Position numbers and translations under genes: made by a program
NCBI RefSeq assembly: GCF_022201045.2
Contig: NC_068556.1
Coordinates: forward strand, 3,016,001 to 3,080,000
DNA length: 64,000 bases
Reading direction: 5' to 3'
Source of the DNA: Citrus sinensis
Taxonomy: Eukaryota > Streptophyta > Magnoliopsida > Sapindales > Rutaceae
In this document: positions 48,122-63,423 of the stretch, piece by piece
How positions within the stretch are numbered: the first letter of the stretch is position 1
Layout: the number at the start of each line of letters is the position of its first letter
The notes under the pieces: generated by a model
Databases searched by the model: none
Seen by the model: only the letters and a program-made list of their open reading frames with translations
What the model was told of the DNA's origin: nothing

Positions 48122-50301
48122 ACCTCTTCGATCGGTTCACGTAGCTTCTCCGTGCTGCCATCAGCTGCAGGTCGCGAGCTCTTTCAACAAAATTGGGAAC
48201 CAACTGTTATCATTTTCTCTTATGTAACTAACTCTGTATACTTCATTTCTAATACTAATATATTTGCAGGCAAACCACTCCTATTTCGCTTGGTAATAGA
48301 ATTAGCACGGATAATCGAAATATTTGTCTCTTTTTTACATTTGTTTTCTTCTTACAATGAAAAATGATTTCTCTTAGATGGTTTTAACATAGGGGCGAAG
48401 ATTGTTGCAGCCCAGTAAATAAAAATAAAAATCTATAGATTTGAGAAAAAGAAGAAAAAAGATTTCTCAATAGTAAAGTTAAATTGTTAGAATAGACCTA
48501 AATAAAATGATGTGAAGGGGATGCTTGCCAATCAACTAATGAGTGATTTAGTAATTTACTAAGGGCTCGGATCAGGAGAATTAAAAATACCTTTGAAAAG
48601 TTAAAAAATAATTTTGTAAAAACCACTACATCCAAAAATAAATTTTGAAAATTAAGAAATGAGTAACTTTTTAAAAAAATTAATTTTAGATTAATTATAA
48701 TTTCATATATATCTTCATATTATAAAAAAATTATATATAAATAAATTTTATTTGGTATTATGTTCATTTCAGTCATTTGTATCTTTACAGCAATTTAATA
48801 ATAAGATTTATCAAACATATACAACTGTTTTTACATCTCAAAATACTTTTAAAAATAAATTTTATCAACCATTTAACTGATTTTCTTCATATATGATTAT
48901 TTATACAGAATAGTTATAAACAATTATTTTAAAAGATATAACATTACAAAATTGACCCTAAGTTGGAAAAAAGAGAAAAGGAAAAAAATCTTTACAAATA
49001 AATGCATGAAATGTCATTTATATATTCAGAATATAAATTGTCTTCATAAAAGTTATAGGACTTGTCATTTAAAAATTCACTAAATAGATGACGTATTGTA
49101 AAATTTACAAAACACGTGTGACATGTGGTTCAATAAAATGATAACATGTTGTGCGTGTCTTGCTTCGGGGTGAAAAATGAATGACTTGTCGTTTAACACT
49201 TAAACATGTTGATGAAAAATAGAACATTTTAATGAATGTGTATGAAATATTGTTTATAATTGAGCATATCCATAACATCCTCCTCTCAGCTTATTTTTCA
49301 AAATAACGATTGAATTATTTTTAAAAATTTTAGTTTAATTATTTTGCATTGGTAAATAATAAATTGGTGTATATATAATACTAAATAATTTAAATTATTT
49401 ATAGAAATATTTTTATGATACCAATTAAATATAACATTGTTACTTTGTATTTAGATTATTTGATAGATAAAAATAACTAAGTACCTAAATTTAATTTAAT
49501 TTAATGAATGAAAAATATTCATAAAAAATAATGGAGATAAATAATGTTAATTTGAAGAAAGTAAAAAGATAAGAATAATAATAGCCTACTAGTGTACTGT
49601 GTTATCACGGGTTAGAGAGATTGGTAATCATATTAATTATTAAATTTTATTTAGATACGGGTGAAAATTAACTTTTAGATAGAGATATTTTAGACAATAT
49701 CGTTTAATGATATAATTCAGACTTTTTAAATTAAGAAAAGAGTTAAAAAAAATTGATTTAATAACTTAATGACTGAAAAATATTATTAAGTTGAAAAAAC
49801 AAAAAGACTTAATAAATTAACTGATTGAAATTAAGTGAAAAAAAAATAGCCCCTTACTATTTTTTACTATGGTTAGTAAGTATGAAAACCTAAAGATAAA
49901 ATAAATAATTACTTAATGAATAATGATATTTGTAACAACATAAGTATGAAAAATAACACAAAAGTAAATTGTCTTAGAGTAATTTTTTTTTCCTTTTGTC
50001 TTATAACAAATTTTCTTTTATCTTCTAACCATAGTAAGTAATCTTTTATACTAATTTTTATATACTTAATAATCACCGTACTCTTTTGAGTGGCTTGCAT
50101 TTCGAACTTTGGAGAGCAACGGTTTATTAAAAACAAAGTCGGTAGACTTTCAGTGCACACAACCCGGCCCGTATTTGAATGTCGGGTACTGTTCCCGCCA
50201 CTTAATTATTGACAGATCAGTTAAGGGACCCACTCCCGCAATCGAGTCGAAAACGGGCACGGAGCAAATAGCATCGTCTTCTTTGTGAGGTTGCTCGTCG
50301 T
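48122..50301. other. AT-rich intergenic DNA upstream of VTE1
   Basis: About 2 kb of strongly AT-rich sequence with A and T runs. Open frames are short and low-complexity. From about 50080 the composition becomes less AT-rich, which marks the VTE1 promoter. No transposon ends or RNA genes were seen. Confidence 0.5.
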
Positions 50302-50310
50302 CCACGTGAC
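50302..50310 (+). promoter_or_regulatory. G-box/ABRE upstream of VTE1
   Basis: CCACGTGAC contains the palindromic G-box CACGTG in the context bound by bZIP and bHLH factors of light and abscisic acid signalling. It lies about 220 bp before the VTE1 start codon, in a GC-richer patch. Regulation by light or stress would fit vitamin E synthesis but is inferred. Confidence 0.45.
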
Positions 50311-50530
50311 GCCACCTCTGAAGTCTGAACCGATCCACTCGTTTGACACTTGCTTCAATTGCCGCCCGAAATGAAATTCCCTTCTATCTCAATGTGTGTG
50401 TAAATATGTTTTTAAGTATTAGATTTGTTATAGAATAAACAGAACCTAATTACTGGGTAAAGAAATAAACACATACGCACTAGCAGCAGCGTACCCGCGG
50501 GTTTTTCACTTCACATTTCTCTGTTTTCAG

Positions 50531-54390
<3,860 letters not shown>

Positions 54391-54633
54391 CCTGATTCCC
54401 GGAGGAGCATTTTGTAAAGCATCTATAGGAGAATGTAATAACAACCATCGCTTAAAATTACAATATAGCAGAATTTCTATTAGGAAAGATGAAGATGAGT
54501 ATACTATTACAAACCATCAAAGCGCTGGTCCTATAGTGCATTTGACGTACTTGCTATTACTTAAAAAGAGTTCTCAGAGTCCTAGTTATGTGCATGCTAC
54601 AAACAATTTTAGACTTTGTGGAGAAATGGGGAA

Positions 54634-57463
54634 CTAACATTCCTCCTCCATGCCGTCCTTATCATCGAACGCAGTACCGACTCGTCCTTTAAAAGGACCA
54701 TAAGCCTTGCAGCAAGCAAGATAATATAAAAAATTAGCCATGCTCAAAGCTGTGAGAAGCCAGTAATAGTAATCATAATGACCCTTGTTGATATTACTAG
54801 GAATCCAGCCTCCATTTCCTCCTCTTTTGGTAATATCATCGACTGCATTCATGATCAAACTCGCTACCAAGTTTGCCGCTGACAACCCCGCTCCCGAAAG
54901 CGTGGAGGCTATGCTAGACATGCTTTTAGGCAACTCGGTGTAGTAGAACTCCGTCTGCCCAATCATGTTGAAAGCCATGGCCAAGCCGCTGAGCACGAGA
55001 TAAGGTAGTTGCCACATTGCTGACATTTGCACCACAGCTCGCAGGTCATCTGAAATTCCTTCATTGATTGCAATACTACGGCGAGCGGCCTCTACGATTG
55101 CCCATGCTGTCATTGATGCAGTGGAGAAAAGCAGTCCAATCCCCATCCTCAGTTTCAAGCTTAGTTGACAAGGTTTTCCTTTGATTTTTGATGCTAAAGG
55201 GAGAACGGCACGATCATAGAGACCGATCCATATGGTCAGAGTTAAAATCGCAAATATATTGAAGGAGCCAGATGGGATCTCAAAGTTGGGAGTAACGTGT
55301 CGGTCCATGGAACTTGCCTGGAGCACCAGAAATGAACTTTGGCTGATGGTCACAGCAATCATTATTCCAGTAGACCATATAGGAATTACCTTGATCAATG
55401 CTTTTAACTCCTCTACCTGTTCTACGGTACAAAGACTGTTTGGATTTGAGGCTCTTCCATCTGGAGTCAAGTCTTGCTCAGGATGTTTCGCCATGCAAGC
55501 TTTGTTCAAAAACCTGGAAACGCATGGCAGCAAATGAGTTGTAGTGTATTATTATATCATTCATTTTCAATAACATCTCGTAGCACTAGATACCTTAAAT
55601 TTTCACTTGGCATGAGACGCATTGATCCTTTCCCGTGATGGTACATTTCTTCCGTGGCTTGAGTAGGTAACTTTGTCCGTCGATTTTTAAACGATGCCAC
55701 AAGGACTTGGGTTAATCCGGGTAGCAAGCTCGTGTTAGCTTTCGACTTGACATAAAAGGGAGAAGCCAGAAAAAAAGAAAGAGCTGATAACAGCATTATC
55801 ACAGCAGGAACTCCAAACCCTACCTTCCAACCCAAGTTATCTTGAATGTAAACAATACAAGTCACGGCAACGATAGATGAAGCGGAGACAAAAACATAGT
55901 ACCAGCTGAAGTAACTCTGTAAGGCACCTTTACTTTTGGTGCCGTCTCCCTTGTCCAACTGTTCAGCACCAAAGGCTAAAGAGGAAGACCGTATGCCCCC
56001 GCTTCCGAGTGACATGAGGCCAAAAGCAAAATACAAGGGCATCAATTGAGACCATGTAGCGGATTCACAACCGTTTCTTAGTTGGTCACAAGCTGGAGGC
56101 TTCGCCCCGGGTAGAATTGTAGTCGACCATAGCAAAACCATCCCCTGTTAAGTGTTAATTAGACATTTAGGCTTTCTTTAGTATAGTTTTTCAAATAGAG
56201 TTTTTATAAATAGAACTTATAACCAAAAAAAAAAAATTAATTATTTAGTTGTTAATGAAAACTTTTATTAAATATTATAAAATTATTTTAATAGATAAAT
56301 TTTTTAAAATTATGTTATGAAAATAATGAAATAAAATTATTAAATGAGTAAAAGATATTCTAAACATTATAACATTTAAGAAAAACTTTCAACCAATAAA
56401 AACTCAAATTTTATTAATAGAGGCAAAATAATTTATTTAATTTTTAAATTTTGATAAGAATTTATAAAATTAAATAAGTACTTATGATTATTAGATAAGT
56501 TATATAAAAAAAAATCACTTATTCCTTTATCTAAATGTTAATCTAACGTACATCAGTAATCTAATCCAATTAAGTGAGTCTTGGGAGTCTAAGAAGGTCA
56601 ATCCTCTTAAGTAGATGGCACGATTTTGAGCTAGGGGTCCTCGCTAGGTGTGACTACTTGCACACTTCCAGTTAGAAGTGGTTTTGATACCATTTTCAAT
56701 TAATTTTCTTTTTTATTTTTTGGTGTAATTGCACCTGTCAATAAAAAAGGATTATAATAAAATTTTGATAGCTACTATTCTTTTAATCCTCTTAGTTGAT
56801 AGCTACCTGATGGAAAAATCCAATAAGTGCGATAATTAATAATTGATATAAGCATAAATATCTAACTATGACAACTTCTGTATTAATTGATGGGAAAAAA
56901 ACGTAGGCCTTGGACCAATGGGAAGAGAAAGAAAGCAACAAAAGAAACTCAAAGAAAGAGATTGAAAAAGGAAGGTCCACTTGCACATACACACAACACA
57001 AGGCAAGATGAGGCCACCAAATACGGATAGTAATGCTAACGTGCAAGTAAGTAGGGAAAGTGATAGATATCGGACTACGGATTACCAACCAAAAGGCAAG
57101 TGAAGCAACCGAAGCCGATCATCCGGTAGCGTCCGACGTAAGAATCGGCAAGCAATGCGCCAACAATCGGCAGAAAATTGGTAGCAGCCGTCCAGATGAA
57201 GATTATGTTCGTTGCTGCAGTTGTTTCCATGTTGTATTCTCTGCAGAGGTAGAGTATCATGTTTGGCGTGAACCCAACAGTCGCCATCCTCTCAAATGCT
57301 TCATTTGCTGTCCCCCGTCAGACACAGATTAGCAAACAAGTTAACATGCATATGTAGTTGTTTGTGGGAACAAATTAAACTTTATTTACTCACCAATGAT
57401 GAAAGGCAAGGTTCTGAGGCCACCCTTTGGGTTCTTGTTGATCAAGAGTGGTTCTGTGATCAT
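54634..57463 (-). CDS. NRT1/PTR family (NPF1-like) transporter
   Basis: Four exons on the minus strand: 57463-57394, 57307-57090, 56144-55594 and 55513-54634, giving 572 residues. This is a major facilitator of the POT/NPF family with about twelve membrane segments. The proton-coupling ExxER motif reads EAFER at residues 26-30 in the first helix. Other family blocks are LPIVGALLADSYVGRYR (helix 2 and loop), FGLMSLGSGGIRSSSLAFGAEQ, YFSWYYVFV, a long central loop with LTPDGRASNPNSLCTVEQVEELK, and TEFYYTELPKSMSSIASTL near the end. The closest known group is NPF1 (NRT1.11/NRT1.12), low-affinity nitrate carriers of the plasma membrane, but NPF members also move peptides, hormones and glucosinolates, so the substrate is open. 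The 3' end faces VTE1, with only 243 bp between stop codons. Confidence 0.9.
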
Positions 57464-59269
57464 GTTGCTGCTCTTTGATTTGCTTGCAAGTTCCTTTCTT
57501 TCTTTCTTTTCTTTCTTTCTGAGTAGGGAGCAGAGATAATCTGCCGTGACAATTAATTCATATCTAGGTCTAGTAGGTAGATATTAATTTATTCTGAAAA
57601 TGATAGTCAGTCTGCGCCTAGGCCAACCCCCCCACCCCCCCCCCCCCCCCCCCCCCCCGCCCCCCTCAATGGAGTGCTAAAAAAACGTCGTTGTTAACTT
57701 CAACCCCTTTTATTTTTCTAAAAAAAAACAGAAAGAAAGTGAAAAAACGATGTCCATCGAAATGAAACCTTATCCGAGACTCTGGAAATAATTATCCCAT
57801 GCTTTCATTTTCCTAATCTTTTCAAATTTACTCCATAAGTGATAATAATTAGTGTGTTGAAGTTGAATACAATAAACAATCTAACAGTAATAATAGTGTT
57901 GAGTTTGTCTTTGCGTACGTGGAGGTATATTCGGAGAGAATCCGAATTATTGGGTAGAGATCAGCTTTGGCACTCAAAACGAGGTGCGAGTGGGAAATGC
58001 TGTTTAAGGGTCCATTCGTGGAGAGCACTGACAAAAAAGTTGAACATGGATGATGTCATGCATATGATCTCATGAAAAATATTATTATATTAACGGTAAT
58101 CGGAAGATTAAAAAATACTGGTAATGCGGCGTAATCACCAACGATAAAGGAAACCCTCAGTTTCAAATGCTCCCCGTTAAAATTTCTGAAAAAGTGAGCT
58201 AATTTCGCAATTACTTTGTAAAAATTGATATGTCCATTTTTCTGCCATCTTCTTCCACAAACAATCAGTACTTCAGCTTAGATCTTGAGGTTAGAATAGT
58301 AATTATGACCAAAAAAATTGTAAACCAACAGGGGTGTTGTTAAAACTTAAAAAACCCCCCCCAAAAAAAAAATGGGGGAAATATATATCCCCATTTTATG
58401 AGTAAATTAACAAACAACATTTATTACTTTTGAACTTATTTAGAATTGAGGTTGGGCAGCTGTGGTTTAAAAGTTACAGTACTGAAATATTTGGTAAAAA
58501 TTAACTATTGTACTTTGGAAGCTGTATTGATATAAGTTTTTATTTGTATGATAAAACAAAATCTATTATATTTTTATTAATTTTATTAAAATTATTATTT
58601 AAAAATTATATTTACTGTATACTATTTATTTTTGTTTCATTATTACAATTTTTTTTTCATAGTTTAAAAGATACACAAAACCTTTTTCTATTTGTCTGAA
58701 AAACTAAGCCTCTTATTATATTTTATTGAAACTAGACTGGAATAGAAAGAAAATTTTGAGTCTACACGACGACTAGAACTTGCAACCCCAATTTTATTAA
58801 TGTAAGGCAAGGACTTGGTGGCGAGCATTATGTAAATTGAATACTAAGATGTTTCGGTCGCTAAATAATTTTAACTAGCTAGGGTTATTTAGTGAAGGAA
58901 TTTATCAAAATTTGTGGGGAAACAACTGTCTTCTTTTATTTCTTCGCGTTGAAGGAGACTGTGTCTTCGGAGAAAAAGCATGGGGTACCCGTAATAGCTA
59001 GAGAGAATGAGAGGTTCGACGGTGGGAGATGCCGACAAGCATGGGGAGAGCACCGGCTGTGATAATATATTATAACATTTTTTTTTTGTTTTTTCACTGA
59101 GAAAATTATTAGGTAGGCCCCCAAGCGACACCCACCAAACTCCAATTTGAGCACAAATAAAAGCACGTTGTTAATTTGAACCTTCTTTATATCTCAGCCA
59201 AAGAATGCTGTCCCTTGAAAAACTTATCCCAACAAAACAATCAATTGCTCCATTTTCCAACATTTGGAA
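57464..59269. other. NPF upstream region and intergenic DNA
   Basis: It holds the NPF leader and promoter, a poly-C tract (57627-57665) and AT-rich DNA. A stretch at 57985-58060 recurs in altered form at 60277-60345. A run of eight C followed by ten A, then TGGGGG, lies near 58355-58377. No gene is recognised; frames near 58889-59166 are chance readings. Confidence 0.5.
57627..57665 (+). repeat. Poly-C tract, nearly 40 bases
   Basis: C throughout except an A at 57634 and a G at 57659. It lies about 165 bp upstream of the NPF start codon (transcribed on the minus strand, where it reads as poly-G). Such tracts can form G-quadruplex or i-motif structures and are error-prone in sequencing. Confidence 0.9.
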
Positions 59270-60219
59270 TAGAGATCGGCGATCGGTAACGCCCGTTGCG
59301 AATTTGTCATTACCAAATCCACACTTGTAAAAAAATTTAATCAAACTCACTCACAATCCGCAGCTTGCGATAGGTTTTTATTTATTTAAAAAAAAATCCA
59401 CCCGCTATGGGTTTTAACGATTACTAAATTCACCAGCAACCATCAACAAATTTTTTTAACAGATTTTTTTCATTTAAAATCACAAATATTAAAAAAATAC
59501 TTTTAATAGTACATAAAAACATAAATTATATAATTCAAACTATAAACTTATAACAATAAACTAAAAAATCTGCATACAATACTCAATTGTATATTTTATC
59601 AATGTAAATAAGAAATTAAAATTTCAACATTAAAATGAATACACATAATATATTAATCTAAAACAAAATATTTCTATTGTAGGCAAATCATCATTACTAA
59701 TATCAATACCTTACTATATCTTTTAATCAACATACAAGTATTATCAACAACATTAACAAGTAAATTAAAAAAAATGAAAACTCAACTTTAATAAGCAATC
59801 ATCAAGTTCAAATCATTAAATCAACTTAAAATAAAATATAGTAATATTAAACTTGAAAATTATAAAATTTCTATTTATTAAAAAATTATTTTGTGTGTGT
59901 ACATGCGCGCGTGTGTGTACGTTGCAATGTGATAGGTTAAGTTTAGAAATTAGAAACTCTAACTAACACATATTTATGATTAAATTTTTTATGTAATTTT
60001 TGTTATTAAAATTAATAGCATAAATAATTAAAATAATGAATGTGGGTTAGTGGATGCTTACACGGAGTATTCATGAGATATTTTATTGATACCAAACCCA
60101 CCAATAACTTATAGTAAATTTAAATTTAAAATATCAAACTCGCCACTAATCTACAAAATTACCCACAACAGATGGGTTTGAGCGAATTTACTGATTCACG
60201 GTTAATTTCGCTATCCCTA
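59270..60219. mobile_element. hAT-like non-autonomous element, about 950 bp
   Basis: One end reads TAGAGATCGGCGATCGG and the other, on the opposite strand, TAGGGATAGCGAAATTAACC, giving short imperfect inverted ends. The flanks are ATTTGGAA (59262-59269) and CTTTGGAA (60220-60227), an 8-bp target duplication with one mismatch. GC-richer subterminal regions contain repeats of the type ACCCGC/CCCACC (for example AATCCACCCGC near 59394 and AACCCACCAATAAC near 60094), and the centre is AT-rich with a (GT)n run near 59891. There is no transposase. The mismatch and the degraded repeats point to an older insertion than the one at 31327. Confidence 0.65.
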
Positions 60220-60227
60220 CTTTGGAA

Positions 60228-60471
60228 TTGACCCATAAACGGTTGTCGAAGACAATAAACAAATTTAATAGCTAAAGTGGGAAATGCTAACTGATTAACA
60301 TGCATACGTGGAGAGCACTGCTAATAGAAAAGTAGAAGATGCTACTAATTAAATAATAAATAATTTTTGGCCCAGGAATTATGCTACCATTTAAATAAGG
60401 CTAACACTAAGTTACGTGTAACATAACATACATTCAAAAAGAGAAAATATCTATTGGTACCCCTAAACTTA
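60228..60471. other. Left flank of the viral insertion
   Basis: It includes the segment 60277-60345 that resembles 57985-58060. The junction between plant and viral DNA cannot be fixed; it lies between about 60345 and 60472. I do not find a plant methionine tRNA primer-binding sequence of the kind that marks the caulimovirid origin, so the viral leader may be missing. Confidence 0.4.
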
Positions 60472-60825
60472 ATGGAAACCACATTAATAGAATTAAAAGA
60501 AATACTTTTAAATCTCAAAGAAGAAATAAAGGATATAAAACAAGAAATAGGAAAAATAAAGATAGAAATATCTGTAATACAGATGAGCCAAAAGAAAAAT
60601 AAAAAGGTAGAAAAATTTGAATTATTAAAATCAGGAATAATTGGAATAAGTTTTAAGAAACCCTTACAAAAACCACAAACGGGAAGCTATGATGATTGAT
60701 TTATAAAAACTCAATATCCGAGAATATTAGAAGAAACAAAAAAAATAAAAGCAGAATTAAAAAATAAAGAAAAGGGAAAAGAAAAATTGGAAATAAAAGA
60801 AACAACTCCCAGTGATTCAGATTAA
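60472..60825 (+). pseudogene. Endogenous caulimovirid: VAP-like coiled-coil ORF
   Basis: A reading frame of about 117 residues with one in-frame TGA at 60697-60699. Residues about 1-45 are a Lys/Glu/Ile-rich heptad pattern that should form a coiled coil. The end is rich in Lys and Glu. Small size, the coiled coil and the position just before the coat-protein frame resemble the virion-associated protein of Caulimoviridae, which decorates the particle and bridges to the movement protein. The assignment rests on layout and composition, not on a strong motif. Its final TAA overlaps the next ATG (TAATG). Confidence 0.55.
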
Positions 60826-62132
60826 TGGAAGATACATTAGAAGAATTAACTGAAAAATTTAGTGATATAAACCTTAGTGATCTAGAAGATTTTGAAAAAG
60901 AATACTGTATAAAAATGAATACAGCTGGAGGTCCAGAGATGAAACCTAATGTTGGAGAACCAAGTCATAGATACGAAACAAACAAAAAGAAGAATAGACC
61001 ATTTTTTGAATATTATCCACCTATTAAAAATACTCCTTGGAAAAAGGAATATCAACCTAATAATGATAAGCTAACACCAATAAGCAATGCAGGAACATTT
61101 TTAGATTTAGACTGTAAAATGGATCCCCGAAAAGCTTTAGTAGAATGAGGGATGCAAATGAAGTTATTTTTTATATTTAATGGTTCTAAAGATGATTGGA
61201 GTGTAGAATCTGAAGAAGAAAAAATAAATATATTTGCTGATATTTTAATAGCAAGCTTCACAGGGAATGTATTCAATTGGTGGAAAGGACTAAGTGAATA
61301 TACATAAAAATTAATAAAAGATTCAACTAAAATAGCACTACGCAGAGATAGAGTATTAGGAATTGAAAGAATAATTGAATATATTGCTAGTGAATTCTTA
61401 GGGGAAGACTGGCTACAGAATTCTGAAAATGAAGCAAAAAATGACAAATTAGAAGCAAGGATGAAATTAATAAATCTAACAATCTGTAATATGTGTTTTG
61501 TAAAAGAATATACCTGTGAATTTAATAAATATTATTATACTCAATTTATGAGTCATGAAGATCAAAATATTTATAAAACTTTATATTATTCCAAACTACC
61601 ATATCCCTGGAATGGATATTTTATTAATGAATATGAAAAATACAGTACTATTAATAATAGACTCCCAGATACATTAGGATCTAGAATAAGATTTTTAAAT
61701 ACAAGATTAAGTGAAATATGTATTCAAAGAGGTTTAATGAAAAAGAGTAAAAATATAGGGAAAATATATTGTGAAAAGACATAAATGCCAACCTAATGGG
61801 GATGTTATACACCTTATAAACAAAAAAGGAAGTTATATAAAAAAGAGAAAAAATATAAAAAATACTGAAATTTTAAAAGAAAATACAGAAAACCAGAAAG
61901 GAAGTATTATAAAAGAAAGTATAAAAATCAAAGAAAAATACTAGATAAATTTAAATGTAAATGTTGGAATTGCGGAGAAATGAGACATATTAGTACAGAC
62001 TGCACACAAAAAAAAGTTAGACTCTTAATAGAAGATTTTGAAAATGTAAGAAATGATTTAGAAGAAATAAGTGATTTATCAGATTATGAAGGAAAAGAAG
62101 TTTATATGGAAATAGAATCAAAAGATGAATAA
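60825..62132 (+). pseudogene. Endogenous caulimovirid: coat protein frame with zinc knuckle
   Basis: One frame of 436 codons, never shifted, but broken by stops at 61146-61148, 61305-61307, 61782-61784, 61794-61796 and 61866-61868. The N-terminal part is acidic. The middle has the FLDLDC and NWWKGL blocks seen in caulimovirid capsid proteins. A very Lys/Tyr/Arg-rich stretch follows (about 61800-61950), then a CCHC zinc knuckle (C-x2-C-x4-H-x4-C) at 61962-62003, and an acidic tail. In intact viruses this protein forms the capsid and its knuckle binds the RNA. The number of stops rules out a full-length product from this copy. Confidence 0.75.
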
Positions 62133-63423
62133 AAATAAAGAAGAAATTATAGAGAAAGAAGAAATTGAAATTGAAGAAAATAAAAGTGGACATAGTCTTG
62201 TTGCCACTTTTAATAAGGAAAAATATAATAAACTTTTGAAAATAAATATGGAAAAACCAGAATATGGAATAATACATCGGCTTAGAGATATATTCAAAAG
62301 AAAACGAATAGTATTGCATGAATACTATGAATAAGAAAAAGCTGTAACAATCACACAAGCTGAAGGAAATATTAGATTTAGTTTAATAAATAAAAAGTCC
62401 ATAGATTTAGCATTAAGGAAAATAAAAAATGAATCAACAAAAGAAAAGATTCAATATGTATATCTGGCAGAAATTCCAATCCTAATAAAATCTCTTTTTA
62501 AGGAAGGAATAGATAGTCTCATAGTCTTATCACTACATGACCAAAGATTTACTGATCCTAGTATAGGACATTTAGGAACAATAGAAGGAAATTTATGCTA
62601 TACCAAATTATTATTTATCTGTCACCCTAGATATTGTGTGCACATAAAAGATAAAAATATAGATGAGACACTAAGTTTACACTTTAAACTATTAAAAAAG
62701 AACCTAATGAAAGAAGGAAATAGATTAATGATAATACATTACTCTGCATTATATAGCTTTTGTAACTTAAATTACGGAGAAATATATGGAAATAAACCTT
62801 ATATAGAAATAAATAAAGAATGTGAAGACATAACAACGTTTATAGAACCTACAATCCAAGACTACAAAATCCCTATAAGTTATGAATTAAGTATAGATGA
62901 TAGAAAATAATTTTTAGATACTAATAATGAAAACTCCATCATACCTATAAGCTTTGCAGGAAGAACTTTAGTTAGAGAAAGTTCATCTAGAAGATTAAGT
63001 ACCGATAAACAAATAGTGAAATCCATAACAACTAATAATGTAATAAAAATACTTGGACAATATTTTAATGGAATGGATTATACAACAAAAATACCTATAT
63101 TAGTAGACACTGGTACGAGTCATAATTATATGAATCACACTAAAAATAAAGGACTCTTGGTAAAAGAAAAAGAAATCCCGTATGAATATACTGATTTCAA
63201 TGGTAATAAACATATTTGTAAACAAGAAGTCAAAGTCCCTATAATTATAGAAGGATTTAGGATAATAGTATCTTGTTACATAGACTCCTTCATGACTACA
63301 GATCCAGAAAAACATATAGTACTAGGAAATAGCTTTTTAAATGATTTAGAATATTATAAAATTGAAAAGCATAAAATAACCCTACAAATAGAAGGACGAA
63401 AGATAATATGTGAAACATGTTAA
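62125..63423 (+). pseudogene. Endogenous caulimovirid: movement protein plus first DTG domain
   Basis: The ATG at 62125 overlaps the end of the coat-protein frame by eight bases. The frame then runs to a stop at 63421-63423, with in-frame stops at 62332-62334 and 62908-62910. The part from about 62340 to 62910 matches 30K-type movement proteins of Caulimoviridae (LFKEGIDSLIVLSLHDQRF, then GHLGTIEGNLCYTKLLFIC). These form tubules that carry virus between cells. The part after 62910, in the same frame, contains an aspartic-protease-like domain: DTG at 63106-63114 and IVLGNSFL near 63318. Whether the stop at 62908 is a natural end of the movement protein or decay is not clear. Confidence 0.7.

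Noticed and set aside
60430..60470. TTGGTACCCC as a possible viral primer-binding site
   Set aside because: It does not match the plant methionine tRNA complement used by Caulimoviridae beyond the first few bases.
62017..62358. 113-codon minus-strand frame over the viral region
   Set aside because: Phe/Leu-rich shadow of the A-rich plus-strand viral ORFs.
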